Shown: positions 1 to 8,749, numbered from the stretch's first letter. The stretch: DNA of 64,000 nucleotides from Candidatus Dormiibacterota bacterium (GCA_003169845.1 PNAG01000011.1:29042-93041), one strand, 5' to 3'. Numbers and translations: made by a program. The notes: generated by a model not told the origin, from the letters alone.

Positions 1-111
1 GCAACCGTGCGCTGGCGCTTCGACTGGGGCGATGGCCACATTCGCGGGATCGACCTTTTCAAGGTGCGAGACGGCAAGGTTGCCGAAAAGCTCTCGTACG
101 TCAAAGGCTGA
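1..111 (+). CDS. SnoaL-like / NTF2-fold protein, C-terminal fragment
   Basis: The first reading frame of the window is open from base 1 and stops at TGA 109-111, giving the last 36 residues of a protein that starts outside. The end reads GIDLFKVRDGKVAEKLSYVKG or very close to it; the pattern of hydrophobic-F-x-x-x-DGKxxEKLSYVKG is typical of the last beta strands of SnoaL-like / nuclear transport factor 2 proteins. These are small cone-shaped cytosolic proteins with varied roles (polyketide cyclases, isomerases, stress proteins), so no reaction can be assigned. The next gene begins 38 bases downstream on the same strand. Confidence 0.6.
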   Translation, partial: ATVRWRFDWGDGHIRGIDLFKVRDGKVAEKLSYVKG

Positions 112-149
112 GCCGTTACCTTCTGATCCGCTGAAGCGTCATCTCTGAT

Positions 150-1385
150 ATGCCCGGGCGGTGGCGGCATCTGACTGTTTCGACCGCGATGGTCCCGCTA
201 TTCCTGGCGGCGTGTGGCGAGGCTCCGCCAGACCCGGTAGTGCAACACGTGTCGATGAACCTGACCGACGCGTCGGCCGGGTTCGGCCTCGAACTGGTGG
301 ATCGACTGCTGGCCGCGCCCGACGCCGGCAACGTGTTCATCTCGCCGCTGAGCGCAACGCTCGCGCTGAGCATGGCGGCTTCCGCTGCCCGCGATGACAC
401 CCAGACCGCCTTCCTCAAGACCCTGGGACTCGACCCGACCGTCGATCCGAGCACCCAGGCCCGCCAGACCATCGACCGTCTGCTGCAAAGCGACGCCAAC
501 GCCCAGCTCGAGCTTGCGCAGGCCGTTTGGGCTAAAAAGGGCCTGCCGCTGACCCCTGAATACGTCGCAAAGCTGCGCAGCGACTACCGCGCCCAGATCG
601 CGAACCTCGACTTCACCTCGCCCGATGCGCCGAATGTGGTCAACCGCTGGGTCGACAACGCGACCCATCACAAGATTCCGCAGCTGGTGGACTCGTTCGA
701 TCCGGCCACCGTCGCCTACCTCGTCAACGCAACTTACTTCCACGCGCTTTGGGCGACCGAGTTCCAGACCTCTTCCGAGCCTGTCGATTTCCACACCTTC
801 TCGGGCGCGACCGTGAGCGTGCCGATGATGAAGCGAGATGAAAGCGTCACCGAGCTGTGGACGCCCGACTACATTGGGGAGGTTCTTCCCTACAAGGGCG
901 GGCGGTTCAGCATGGTGCTGCTGCTGCCCCCGAAAGTGCTGTCGCCAGGTGGCTTCACAAGCCTCCTGACCAAGACCAATTGGGACCAGGCTCTTGGCTA
1001 CCTTCATAACAGCGTGGGGCCCTCCCTGGGCGGGTCTTGCAAGCCGTGGGCAAGCGGGCCCGACGTTCACGTTGACTGCGATGGGTCGCTGGTGATGCCG
1101 AAGTTCAAGCTCGACTACAGTGCCAACCTCCTTCCATCCCTCGTGGCCATGGGCATGCCCGTCGGCGATCTTTCCGACATTTGCTCGGGCTGCTTCATCT
1201 CGAGCGTCGCGCAGAAGACGCATCTCGAGGTGGACGAGAAAGGGACGACGGCCGCCGCGGCCACTGGCGGCTCCGTCGCGACGGCGCTGCGAATCCCCAC
1301 CATCGTCGACCATCCATTCGCCCTCGCCTTGATCGACAACGCGACCGACGCCCCGCTCTTCCTCGGAGCGATCGGGCAGCTCTGA
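150..1385 (+). CDS. Serpin-family protease inhibitor, lipoprotein
   Basis: A 411-residue serpin (serine protease inhibitor, family I4). The N-terminus has a short hydrophobic stretch ending in LAAC at about residues 19-22, a lipobox, so the protein is probably membrane-anchored outside the cell. Serpin landmarks appear in order: NVFISPLSATLALSMA (helix B region), VNATYFHALWATEF, FSMVLLLPP, then the hinge VDEKGTTAAAATG, a variable reactive loop, and DHPFALALIDNATDAPLFLGAI at the end. The alanine-rich hinge with no charged residue after the first Glu suggests an inhibitory serpin able to insert its loop. The P1 residue cannot be fixed by eye. Start ATG 150 places the lipobox at a normal position; ATG 189 is too late for it. 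Confidence 0.88.
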   Translation: MPGRWRHLTVSTAMVPLFLAACGEAPPDPVVQHVSMNLTDASAGFGLELVDRLLAAPDAGNVFISPLSATLALSMAASAARDDTQTAFLKTLGLDPTVDPSTQARQTIDRLLQSDANAQLELAQAVWAKKGLPLTPEYVAKLRSDYRAQIANLDFTSPDAPNVVNRWVDNATHHKIPQLVDSFDPATVAYLVNATYFHALWATEFQTSSEPVDFHTFSGATVSVPMMKRDESVTELWTPDYIGEVLPYKGGRFSMVLLLPPKVLSPGGFTSLLTKTNWDQALGYLHNSVGPSLGGSCKPWASGPDVHVDCDGSLVMPKFKLDYSANLLPSLVAMGMPVGDLSDICSGCFISSVAQKTHLEVDEKGTTAAAATGGSVATALRIPTIVDHPFALALIDNATDAPLFLGAIGQL

Positions 1386-1432
1386 GGTAGATCCCCTAAG
1401 AACAGATGGCAGGAACCCCCGGGCGCCGGTTC

Positions 1433-1445
1433 TAGACTTTTGCGA
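1433..1445 (+). promoter_or_regulatory. Likely -10 box of a leaderless promoter for the moxR operon
   Basis: TAGACT at 1433-1438 is followed by exactly seven bases before a GTG at 1446. This TANNNT-N7-start arrangement is the usual signature of leaderless transcription in high-GC Gram-positive bacteria. It supports GTG 1446 as the MoxR start rather than TTG 1440. Confidence 0.4.
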
Positions 1446-2408
1446 GTGTCCGCATCCCAGGAACAGGCCCTCGAACCTCAGCGCGCCGCTGAGCTCCTCG
1501 GCCGGATCGAAGAGAACGTCCATCGGGTCATCGTGGGCAAGAAGCGCGTGGTCCGGCTGGCCATCACCGGGCTCATCGCCGGTGGACACGTCCTGCTGCA
1601 GGACCTGCCGGGCACGGGCAAGACGATGCTTGCGCGCGCGCTCGCGACCTCGGTGGGTGGGACCTTCCGGCGCATCCAGTGCACCCCCGACCTGCTTCCC
1701 TCAGACATCACGGGCTCCAGCATCTTCAACCAGAAGGAGCTCAGCTTCGAGTTCATACCCGGGCCGATCTTCGCCAACGTCGTGCTAGCGGACGAGGTCA
1801 ATCGCGCGACTCCGCGCAGCCAGTCCGCTTTGCTCGAGGCCATGGGCGAGAGCCAGGTCACCGTGGAGGGAACGACAAGGACTCTCGAGCGTCCTTTCTT
1901 CGTCATCGCCACGCAGAACCCGACCGAGTTTCACGGCACGTATCCGTTGCCGGAATCGCAGCTCGACCGCTTCATCCTGTCGGCCGAGATGGGGGCGCCC
2001 ACCGATGCCGAGGCGATGGAGGTGCTCGCTCGGCGCGAGCACGGCGACCCGATCGGCGAGCTCGCCGGCGTGGTCGACCTGGGTGAGGTGCGCGAGCTGC
2101 AGGACGCGTGCCTGCGCGTCGTGGCGGCGCCGGCGATCCGGACCTACATCGTCTCGCTGCTCCAGGGCATCCGCGCCCGGCCCGACGTCCTGCTGCCGGC
2201 CAGCATGCGATCGGGCGTTTACCTGCAGCGCGCCGCGCAGGCGTGGGCGCTGTTCGAAGGCCGGGACTTCGTCCTTCCCGACGACGTGAAGCTGCTCGCC
2301 GTGCCGGTGCTGGCCCACCGCCTGAGCATGCGCGGCCGTGCCAGGGCGGACGAGATGATCCAGCAGCTGGTCGCCTCTCTTCCCTTGCCACCCCTGAGGC
2401 AGCACTGA
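1446..2408 (+). CDS. MoxR-family AAA+ ATPase
   Basis: A 320-residue MoxR-type AAA+ ATPase, a chaperone-like cytosolic ATPase that usually acts with DUF58 and von Willebrand/transglutaminase partners in maturing envelope proteins. Visible: Walker A in DLPGTGKTMLARALA, Walker B VVLADEVNRATPRSQSALLEAM with the AAA_3 asparagine-arginine signature, sensor 1 FFVIATQNPTEFHGTYPLPESQLDRF, and the lid region near PASMRSGVYLQRAAQAWAL. The length is typical. GTG 1446 is preferred because of the -10 box seven bases upstream; TTG 1440 is in frame and possible. It is the first gene of a three-gene operon with a DUF58 protein and a transglutaminase-like membrane protein. Confidence 0.9.
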   Translation: MSASQEQALEPQRAAELLGRIEENVHRVIVGKKRVVRLAITGLIAGGHVLLQDLPGTGKTMLARALATSVGGTFRRIQCTPDLLPSDITGSSIFNQKELSFEFIPGPIFANVVLADEVNRATPRSQSALLEAMGESQVTVEGTTRTLERPFFVIATQNPTEFHGTYPLPESQLDRFILSAEMGAPTDAEAMEVLARREHGDPIGELAGVVDLGEVRELQDACLRVVAAPAIRTYIVSLLQGIRARPDVLLPASMRSGVYLQRAAQAWALFEGRDFVLPDDVKLLAVPVLAHRLSMRGRARADEMIQQLVASLPLPPLRQH

Positions 2409-2449
2409 GGCCAACCCCCAGGCTTTTTGGCGCGCTCGCCCTTGCCGCA

Positions 2450-3568
2450 GTGGTCGAATACTACGGCACGACGTCTGAGGTCCCGTGGCTGTTCCTGCTC
2501 GCGAGCTGGATCGCCGCGCTCTGCCTGGCGTCGTTCGTCTACACCCTGTGGAACCGCGCCGGCCTCCGGCTGCACCTCAGCGTGCACGGCACCAGCGCCG
2601 CACCAGGCTCGCCGGTCGGGGACCTGCCCGAGTACCTGCTCCGCAACTCGCCGCTGCCTGAGCCGATCTTCGAGGGCGACGGCGTCGTGATGGAGGTTGG
2701 ACTCGACACCACCGGAGCCCCTCGAGGTCCGGCCCGCCTGATCGGCTTCATCGGTTCGGAGCAGATCAGCGCCGCCACCGGGCTGGTGCCCAGATCAGGC
2801 TGGAGGCATACGGTCGAGCTGCAGGGGCTGCGGCGCGGACCGGTCGGCGCCCGCGCGTGGATCCTCGAGTCGAGCGACCTCGCCGGCCTGTTCCGCAGCC
2901 GTCGCGCCAACCCCGACGCTGAGGTCGCGCTTGTGCTCCCCCGGTTTGCCTCGCTGGCTCGCCGGCCCCAGGCTCGGGACCTCGAGGCGAGCGTGGCGGC
3001 CCCGCGCGCCGGTTCCGGCACCGAGATGTTCGGGGTACGCGAGTACCGGCCGGGGGACTCTCTGCGCAGGATCCACTGGCGATCAAGCGCCCGGCATGGA
3101 GAGCTCATCGTGCGCGAGTACGAGCCGCCCGGCGTCCAGACGCTCGGCATCTTCTGCGACCCCGAACCGCCCGGCTCAGCAGTGGCGGACCAGGTCGCCC
3201 GCCTGGCTGCATCGGAAGCGTGGGACTGTATCCGCAATGGCGGCCGGGTCATGTTGTGGGGGCCGGGTCTCACGCCCAGCGAGCGCGGTGATGGCCGCTC
3301 GCTGTGGGCGGCTCTCGAGTGGCTGGCGCGCTACCCCACGCGGGCCGCCGCCGGCCAGGACGCGGATCCGCCAAGGGTCACCGAGGCGGTGGCCGTCACC
3401 GGCAGCGCTCAGCCAGAGGTCGTGGAAGCGCTCGAGATGGTCAGGCGTCGGGGAGGCATGGTGCGCGCCTGGGTGGTTGAGCCGGGCGCGCGCAGGGCGC
3501 CCCATTTATTCACGGATTTGGACCTGGATGGACCTGTGCAGCACGTCGGCACGGATTGGCCGTTGTGA
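2450..3568 (+). CDS. DUF58 domain membrane protein
   Basis: The second gene of the MoxR operon. Around residues 1-35 there is a hydrophobic hairpin (PWLFLLASWIAALCLASFVY), then an extracytoplasmic/beta region, and then the DUF58 core with GSGTEMFGVREYRPGDSLRRIHW followed by SSARHGELIVREYE, the family hallmark. A vWA-like fold follows. The start is uncertain: the frame is open far upstream, but after the MoxR stop only CTG 2405 and GTG 2450 are possible. GTG 2450 cuts into the first hydrophobic segment (LFGALALAAVVEYYG), so CTG 2405, or a coupled start inside moxR, remains possible. The stop overlaps the next start (GTGA). Confidence 0.82.
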   Translation: MVEYYGTTSEVPWLFLLASWIAALCLASFVYTLWNRAGLRLHLSVHGTSAAPGSPVGDLPEYLLRNSPLPEPIFEGDGVVMEVGLDTTGAPRGPARLIGFIGSEQISAATGLVPRSGWRHTVELQGLRRGPVGARAWILESSDLAGLFRSRRANPDAEVALVLPRFASLARRPQARDLEASVAAPRAGSGTEMFGVREYRPGDSLRRIHWRSSARHGELIVREYEPPGVQTLGIFCDPEPPGSAVADQVARLAASEAWDCIRNGGRVMLWGPGLTPSERGDGRSLWAALEWLARYPTRAAAGQDADPPRVTEAVAVTGSAQPEVVEALEMVRRRGGMVRAWVVEPGARRAPHLFTDLDLDGPVQHVGTDWPL

Positions 3569-5553
3569 GGCTCCGGCTGCCGGCCTCGCCGGTCGAGAAC
3601 TCACTCGAAGGCCGGGCGTTCGTCTTCTCGGGCTTTTGCGTCGCGGTGCTCGCGATCGTCCTCTACGGGCAGGACTACGTCGTGCCGGCGGCCGGCGTCG
3701 CGGCGACGGCCGTCGGCCATGTCGTCAGCTACAGGGGAAGATCGCGCAAACGCAGCGTGCTCGGCCAGGCGCTGCTGGCAACCCTGGTTTTTGCCGGCCT
3801 GGCCTACTTCGTCGCCGACTCGGTCCTCGCCCTTTTCGGAGGGGTGCTGCCCCAGGCGAACTTCGCGATCGCGCTCGTGGCGGTGACGAGCTTCGACCTC
3901 AAGACCCGTCGCAACTGCTACTCGAGTCTGTGGATCAGCCTCGCGATCCTCTACCTGGCGGCGGTTTACGCCTGGGACTATCCGTTCGGGATCCTGGTCG
4001 GGCTCTGGGCCGTCTGCCTCGCAGGTTTCTGGATGGCCTCGCACCTGCGCCGCATGCAAGCGCGGCTGAGCGCTCCCCCCGCGGCGCTGGCTGCGGTCGT
4101 GCTCGGCGCGCTCGGGGTCGGCCTCGCCGGGTTTGTGCTGATTCCGCAGCCGGCGTCGTTCGCGCCCACTCCGCTCGTGGTCTCCCTGCCCAACTTCGTG
4201 AGCTTCAAAGGCGAGCTGGAAAACCCGGCGCTGCCGCTGGTGCAGATCAGCGGCGATCCTTCGGGCGCGACGAGCAGCGTCGACCTTCACTTTCGAGGCC
4301 GTCTCGGCGACACCCCCGTGATGTACGTTCGCACCGGCGCGCCGGCCTACTGGCGCGGACTGGTTTTCGACACCTACCAGGGCGGCATCTGGACGGCGTC
4401 CACCCGCGGGTTCCGTGAGATGCAGTCCTTCATCCCGCCGCGCTTGTTTCCACCGGCGCCGCCCAACAACCTCGGCACCTTCGTGCAGGTCTTTCGCGTC
4501 TTGCGCCCGCTCCCGGGGGTGATCAACGCCGCCTATCCGATCGAGAGTCTGTATGCGCCGGTCACGTCGCTGCGCGAAGACTCCTATGGGACCTTCTTCA
4601 CGCCGGACCTGCTGCGGCCGGGTCAGACCTACAGCGTTGTTTCCTACCTGCCCAACCTGACGGCCAAGGAGCTCCAGAACGAGCCTGTCGCGAATGCTGC
4701 GCAGTTCATCAACCCCATCTACCTCGACGCGGGCGAGCTGTCGCAGCAGGCGCGCGGCCTCGCGCTCACGGCAGTGGGTGGACACACCACCACCGAGTTC
4801 GACGAGGTGATGGCGCTGACGAACTACATGCAGGCCAATTTCCGATATTCGCAGCAGCTTGGGCACGTCCCGGCGGGACGCGACCCGGTCGATTGGTTCC
4901 TGTTCGACGTGAAGATCGGCTACTGCGAGCAGTTCGCCACCGCAGAGACGCTGATGCTGCGCAGCCTTGGCATCCCCGCCCGGCTGGCCACCGGCTATTC
5001 CACCGGGACCTACGACCCTGTGCTCGACCAATCGGTCGTGCGCGAGCGCGACGCACACGCGTGGGTCGAGGTGTGGTTTCCCAGCCACGGTTGGGTGCCG
5101 GTAGACCCGTCGCCGGGCTTCTCGGCGCTGGCCGCGACGCAGTTTCCCTCGCACTGGGCCGCGGGCGGGATCGCCCGCCTGATTCCTCACCTCGAGCTCG
5201 GGGCGCCGCTCGGCGCGATCGGCTCGCTGGGCGTCGTGGCAGCGATCCCGCTGGCGGTCGCGATCGTGGTGCTGGTTGTCTTCGCCTGGGCGTGGATGCG
5301 CACGCGTCGATGGAAGCGTGGAGCGAAGGCGCCGCCGGGCGAGTCTGAGCTGCTGCGGCTCTACGAGCGCGTCCAGCGCAAGCTGCGGCGCCGCCGCGCG
5401 CCACCTGAGACCCCGCTGGAGTACCTGAGTGGCGCGAGCCCCGGACCGGTGCTGGGGGTGCTCGACGAGGTTACCCAGGCGGTGAATGAAGGCGCCTACG
5501 CGGGGCGCTGGGCTGACCCGGACGCGGTGCGCGAGCTTTCGAAACGGCTTTGA
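3565..5553 (+). CDS. Transglutaminase-like membrane protein (TgpA type)
   Basis: A 662-residue protein with five or six N-terminal membrane segments (about residues 10-200), an extracytoplasmic domain, a transglutaminase/protease-like core, one more membrane helix (IPLAVAIVVLVVFAWAWM) and a cytosolic DUF4129-like tail rich in basic residues. The catalytic triad is visible: Cys454 in GYCEQF, His498 in RDAHAWVEVW and Asp514 in WVPVDPSPG. This is the architecture of TgpA/YebA-type proteins encoded with MoxR and DUF58. Their substrate is not established. GTG 3565 overlaps the DUF58 stop by four bases (GTGA), indicating translational coupling; TTG 3556 is an alternative. Confidence 0.88.
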   Translation: MRLRLPASPVENSLEGRAFVFSGFCVAVLAIVLYGQDYVVPAAGVAATAVGHVVSYRGRSRKRSVLGQALLATLVFAGLAYFVADSVLALFGGVLPQANFAIALVAVTSFDLKTRRNCYSSLWISLAILYLAAVYAWDYPFGILVGLWAVCLAGFWMASHLRRMQARLSAPPAALAAVVLGALGVGLAGFVLIPQPASFAPTPLVVSLPNFVSFKGELENPALPLVQISGDPSGATSSVDLHFRGRLGDTPVMYVRTGAPAYWRGLVFDTYQGGIWTASTRGFREMQSFIPPRLFPPAPPNNLGTFVQVFRVLRPLPGVINAAYPIESLYAPVTSLREDSYGTFFTPDLLRPGQTYSVVSYLPNLTAKELQNEPVANAAQFINPIYLDAGELSQQARGLALTAVGGHTTTEFDEVMALTNYMQANFRYSQQLGHVPAGRDPVDWFLFDVKIGYCEQFATAETLMLRSLGIPARLATGYSTGTYDPVLDQSVVRERDAHAWVEVWFPSHGWVPVDPSPGFSALAATQFPSHWAAGGIARLIPHLELGAPLGAIGSLGVVAAIPLAVAIVVLVVFAWAWMRTRRWKRGAKAPPGESELLRLYERVQRKLRRRRAPPETPLEYLSGASPGPVLGVLDEVTQAVNEGAYAGRWADPDAVRELSKRL

Positions 5554-5636
5554 GCGCCGCTATGTGACGGCGGCCGGCAACGGTACCCAGGTACGTGACT
5601 CTCCCAGCAAACGGGGCCCCCCGACCATCCTTGTAT

Positions 5637-5652
5637 TGCAAGGCTCCTTGCA
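5637..5652. promoter_or_regulatory. Palindromic candidate operator of the PadR regulator
   Basis: A perfect inverted repeat TGCAAGG-CT-CCTTGCA lies 13 bases before the PadR start codon, between a TTGTAT at 5631 and a CATTACAGT stretch. PadR proteins usually repress their own operon by binding such a palindrome over the promoter, so this is a good operator candidate. Confidence 0.5.
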
Positions 5653-5665
5653 TTACAGTGCCCGC

Positions 5666-6013
5666 ATGCCCATAGAGGGCCTGGCGACGCAACTGAGAAA
5701 AGGGGTCATTGAGTACTGCGTGCTGGCGATGCTGCGCAATACCCCCCGGTACGGCGGCGAGCTGATCCAGCTCATGCGAAGCCAGGACGGCCTGCTGACC
5801 AGCGAAGGCACGATCTACCCCCTGCTGAGCAGGATGCGCGCCGACGGATTGGTAGACACCGAGTGGCGCGAGACCCCCAGAGGGTCTCCGCGACGTTACT
5901 ACCGGCTGACTAAAGCAGGCCAGCAGGCGGTGTCGGACTTCCAGCGCGAGTGGGTACGTTTTCGGGCTACGGTCGATCACGTCTTCGTACACGAGGGCGG
6001 GCCGCAAGGATGA
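5666..6013 (+). CDS. PadR-family transcriptional repressor
   Basis: A 115-residue PadR-family winged-helix regulator. Motifs: LRKGVIEYCVLAMLRNTPRYGGELI (helix 1 and turn), then SEGTIYPLLSRMRADGLV (recognition helix and the start of the wing), then RRYYRLTKAGQQ. It is of the short subfamily, with only the start of a C-terminal helix. ATG 5666 follows the palindromic candidate operator closely, so the transcript may be almost leaderless. The stop overlaps the start of the next gene by four bases (ATGA). PadR plus a HAAS-type membrane protein is a recurrent pair in which both are co-expressed and probably respond to an envelope signal. Confidence 0.9.
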   Translation: MPIEGLATQLRKGVIEYCVLAMLRNTPRYGGELIQLMRSQDGLLTSEGTIYPLLSRMRADGLVDTEWRETPRGSPRRYYRLTKAGQQAVSDFQREWVRFRATVDHVFVHEGGPQG

Positions 6014-6636
6014 CGGCTTACCAGGCGGACCAATTGGTTAGCGAGTACCTGGGTCGACTTGACGAGCAGCTCGCTGATGTACCTCGGACTCGGCGCGACG
6101 AGATACTCGATGAGATCTCGCAGCACATCGCAGAGGAACGAGGGCTCCTCCACAACAAGTCAGAAGCCGACCTGCGCAACCTCCTCGACCGGCTTGGCGA
6201 TCCGGCCGAGCTCGCAGCCGCGGCTCGCGATGACGGCGACGAGAGTCATGAAGCTAAGGAAAGCAGGCGCATCGGCGCCATCGAGGTGCTCGCCCTCGTG
6301 CTGACGCCATTGGTCTGGCCGGCCGGGGTCATCCTGCTGTGGCTGTCGCCGGCCTGGAACCTGCGCGACAAGCTGATCGGTACTCTCGTGCCACCGGGCG
6401 GCTACCTGTTCATCCTGTTCTCGCCCGCGCTTTTGCTGATGGGCACTGGCGTTACCAACTCGTGCGGCGGAACGGTCGACTCTGGGGGAAATGTCGTCAA
6501 CTCGTGCACCGGCGTTTTGGCACTTCCGGTGTGGCAGCAGGACCTAATCAATGTGGGTCTTGTGGCGATCGTCGTGGTGTTGTTGGTGCTTCCAGTTTTG
6601 ACCGCGATCTATCTGGCACGGCGGCTCCGGAAATAG
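6010..6636 (+). CDS. HAAS-type (DUF1700-like) membrane protein, PadR partner
   Basis: A 208-residue protein whose N-terminal ~80 residues form the helical HAAS pattern: YQADQLVSEYLGRLDEQLA, RRDEILDEISQHIAEE, LRNLLDRLGDPAELAAAAR. Three membrane segments follow (about 95-120, 125-150 and 175-205). The HAAS fold is known from proteins encoded beside PadR regulators, where it is thought to pass a membrane signal to the regulator. ATG 6010 lies within the PadR stop (ATGA), so the two are coupled. The loop between the second and third membrane segments carries two NSC motifs with potential for a disulfide. Confidence 0.82.
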   Translation: MTAYQADQLVSEYLGRLDEQLADVPRTRRDEILDEISQHIAEERGLLHNKSEADLRNLLDRLGDPAELAAAARDDGDESHEAKESRRIGAIEVLALVLTPLVWPAGVILLWLSPAWNLRDKLIGTLVPPGGYLFILFSPALLLMGTGVTNSCGGTVDSGGNVVNSCTGVLALPVWQQDLINVGLVAIVVVLLVLPVLTAIYLARRLRK

Positions 6637-7061
6637 AGTTCGCAGCAAGGGGCCTGACGTTGTGTACGGAGCCTGTGGCTGTATATCCAGTCGGGCGCAC
6701 GTCAAGACATCGCCTTCCACCTCCAGCGGGTCCGAGTCCGGCTCCCGGCAATTCGTAACTGCCGCCCGAGGTGGTCGAAGGTCACGCCGCCTGATACGCG
6801 GCCACCGGGTTCGACGACCTGTGAACGGAGTGATGCCGAGCTCCCGGTGTCAACTGGGACGGCACCGTGTGTTCCGTCTCCGTAGAGGCGCCAGACATAC
6901 GGAGCGTATCAGCTCATCACCGTTGGAAAGCTCCCGGATGTCACAGCCGTCGTCAGCGTTTTCCTGCCGATCCTCCCAAATGGAGTGTCAGCCTGCCCGT
7001 GACGAATCCAATAACCAAGCCCCCGGCTGAGGCCGCGACCACTGTCGGTCGCGGTCTCACA
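6637..7061. other. Gene-poor stretch holding a short gene remnant
   Basis: This 425-base gap has no convincing gene. On the minus strand, roughly 6670-6780, a frame reads ...EVEGDVLTCARLDIQ, matching the end of the remnant at 9035-9385 (GYVLTCPRLDIQ). At DNA level, bases 6680-6708 and 9043-9071 share a nearly identical ~29-base run. The rest (6780-7030) shows nothing I can name. Confidence 0.4.
7030..7056 (-). terminator. Hairpin after the anti-sigma gene
   Basis: GGCCGCGACC at 7031-7040 and GGTCGCGGTC at 7047-7056 pair with one mismatch around a six-base loop, just beyond the stop of the minus-strand anti-sigma gene. There is no clear U-run, so it is a weak or factor-assisted terminator. 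Confidence 0.4.
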
Positions 7062-8222
7062 CTACTTGCTGATCGTCACGGGAGCGCTCGACGGTGTCGT
7101 CATCGCGTTCCAGTAACCGAGCGCGAAGAAAAGCTTGTACAAGCCTGGGGCTTCATCCTGTGGAACCGTGAGTCGCATTTCGAACGTCAGGCTCGCCTTA
7201 GGCTGGATGGTGCCGGCCGGTGCGCAGTTGAGTTGGAACGCGGGCTTGATCCCGCGAGTCGGGCCGCCGTTAGGGTCAATGAGAACCAACTCTTCACCAT
7301 AGTTGGGACAGTTCGCGATCAGATCCATGGGCTGCAGCGTGCCGTTGGTCAGGGTCACCTGGTAAACGAGCACCCCGCCAGCTCGTACGCTCGATGGGAC
7401 CTTCAGCGCAATCGCGGGTAGCGGCAGAACCGGTGGCTCCTCGACCGGCGGAGGTGGGCCTTCGAAGGTACCGATGCCAAGTCCCGCACACAGATAAGCC
7501 CCTGGGTCATCCGGGAGGGTGGCAGAGAGAGCTGCGCCGCCGCCGTTGAGGGTGATCCTGGCGGTTGCAATCTGGACACTCGCGCTGCCACCACACGCTT
7601 CTGGCTGCGTGACCCAGTCGATGGTCAGGGCAGCCTGACCATTTTTCAAGTTGGCGTAGGGATCTGGCAAAGGTCCGGGCTGCACCAGGATCGGCCCGGT
7701 CGAGAGCGACCCTAAGAAAGGGGCTCGCGGCTGGAATGGCAACAGATGTCCGGAGCGATCGAAAAGCGCCACCGCGGGAGTGCCCTGCAGAAAGCAGTCG
7801 GTCGTGCCGCGGCCCGAGAAACCGAAGCTTCTGAACACGTGGCCGCCAGCGCCATTGCTTCCCAGGACATCGATTTGAAGCTGGGCCGACGTGCAGGGCT
7901 TGGTCCCGGCTGGGAGCGGACTCGGGGTAGATGATGGAACAACAGGCGCCTGGAGCTGAGCCGGCAGCGGCAGCCATGGGATCACACCAGTCGGCTTGTT
8001 GCCCGGTACGGTCCGCTGGTTCTCGCGCGCGACGAGCAGGGTCGCCACGATGGCAGCCGCCAGGAGGACCGCGACTAAACCTGCCGCGGCCTGCCAGCGT
8101 CTGGCTGGTCTCCGCGCCACCTGGCTGACGCTGGCGAGGACACGCTGCCGTGCCCCTGGCGGCGGGGCGCCAATCTCGCGTTCGAAAAGCTGTCGCAGGT
8201 CGTCACCTAGTGGTCGATTCAT
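7062..8222 (-). CDS. Membrane-anchored anti-sigma-like protein with DUF4232-type exterior
   Basis: A 386-residue single-pass protein. The N-terminal ~45 residues (LRQLFEREIGAPPPGARQRVLASV) are cytosolic, followed by a basic patch and one membrane helix (AAAGLVAVLLAAAIVATLLVA). Outside lies a proline/serine linker and a Cys-containing beta domain like DUF4232 (PCTSAQLQIDVLGSNGAGG...TDCFLQGTPAVALFD). A second beta domain has the pattern of a bacterial proteinase-inhibitor or CARDB-type fold. The start overlaps the sigma-factor stop by four bases, so this is the sigma factor's partner. It lacks the HxxxCxxC zinc motif of ZAS anti-sigma factors. The N-terminus resembles that of the other sigma partner at 30391-31137. 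Confidence 0.7.
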   Translation of the reverse strand: MNRPLGDDLRQLFEREIGAPPPGARQRVLASVSQVARRPARRWQAAAGLVAVLLAAAIVATLLVARENQRTVPGNKPTGVIPWLPLPAQLQAPVVPSSTPSPLPAGTKPCTSAQLQIDVLGSNGAGGHVFRSFGFSGRGTTDCFLQGTPAVALFDRSGHLLPFQPRAPFLGSLSTGPILVQPGPLPDPYANLKNGQAALTIDWVTQPEACGGSASVQIATARITLNGGGAALSATLPDDPGAYLCAGLGIGTFEGPPPPVEEPPVLPLPAIALKVPSSVRAGGVLVYQVTLTNGTLQPMDLIANCPNYGEELVLIDPNGGPTRGIKPAFQLNCAPAGTIQPKASLTFEMRLTVPQDEAPGLYKLFFALGYWNAMTTPSSAPVTISK

Positions 8223-8749
8223 AAGGCGGTCTCCAACTCCAATTCCGGGCGCAGTGCCCTCAGGGTTCGGTACAGCCGAGTCTTCGCCGCCGCGCCTGAC
8301 AGGCCAAGGACACGGCCGGCCTCCTCATGCGACAGGTCTAGGTAGAAATGGAGGAACAGCAGCAGCCGAGCTGATCTGTCGAGAGCTGCTACCGCCCGCT
8401 CGAGGTCGGCCCGTCCAGCGGCCACGTCGGCCACGTCCGCCTGCGTCGCGATTCTTGGTTCGGCCACACGGAGCGTCCTGAACCACCGACCACGGCGTCG
8501 CGAACGGCACTCGTTAGCGACGACCGTAAGGAACCATGGGCGGAACCGAGACGTTCCCTCGCGCAGCTTCTTCGTTGCCCGCCATGATTTGAGCGCGGCT
8601 TCCTGAACAGCGTCCTCCGCCTCCTGCCAATCGCCCAACATCACAAAGGCCAGCTTGCAGGCCGGTTCGACGTAGGGGCCCAACAAGCTCTGGAAGGCTC
8701 CGTTGTCGCCCTCCCGCGCCAGCGAGATCAGCCGCTGTTCGTCATCCAA
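8219..8749 (-). CDS. ECF RNA polymerase sigma factor
   Basis: A 176-residue ECF sigma factor. Region 2 shows ACKLAFVMLGDWQEAEDAVQEAALKSW and FRPWFLTVVANECRSRRR; region 4 shows RLLLFLHFYLDLSHEEAGRVLGLS and AAAKTRLYRTLRALRPEL. It would direct RNA polymerase to a small regulon, most likely including its own operon. It is followed, with a four-base overlap, by its membrane partner. The sequence is clearly paralogous to the ECF factor at 29853-30389, sharing RPWFL-x-x-VANECR and LHFYLDL. Confidence 0.9.
   Translation of the reverse strand: MDDEQRLISLAREGDNGAFQSLLGPYVEPACKLAFVMLGDWQEAEDAVQEAALKSWRATKKLREGTSRFRPWFLTVVANECRSRRRGRWFRTLRVAEPRIATQADVADVAAGRADLERAVAALDRSARLLLFLHFYLDLSHEEAGRVLGLSGAAAKTRLYRTLRALRPELELETAL

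Noticed and set aside
198-1589. A 463-codon minus-strand frame across the serpin
   Set aside because: Shadow of the serpin coding strand; composition rich in R, G and H, no domain.
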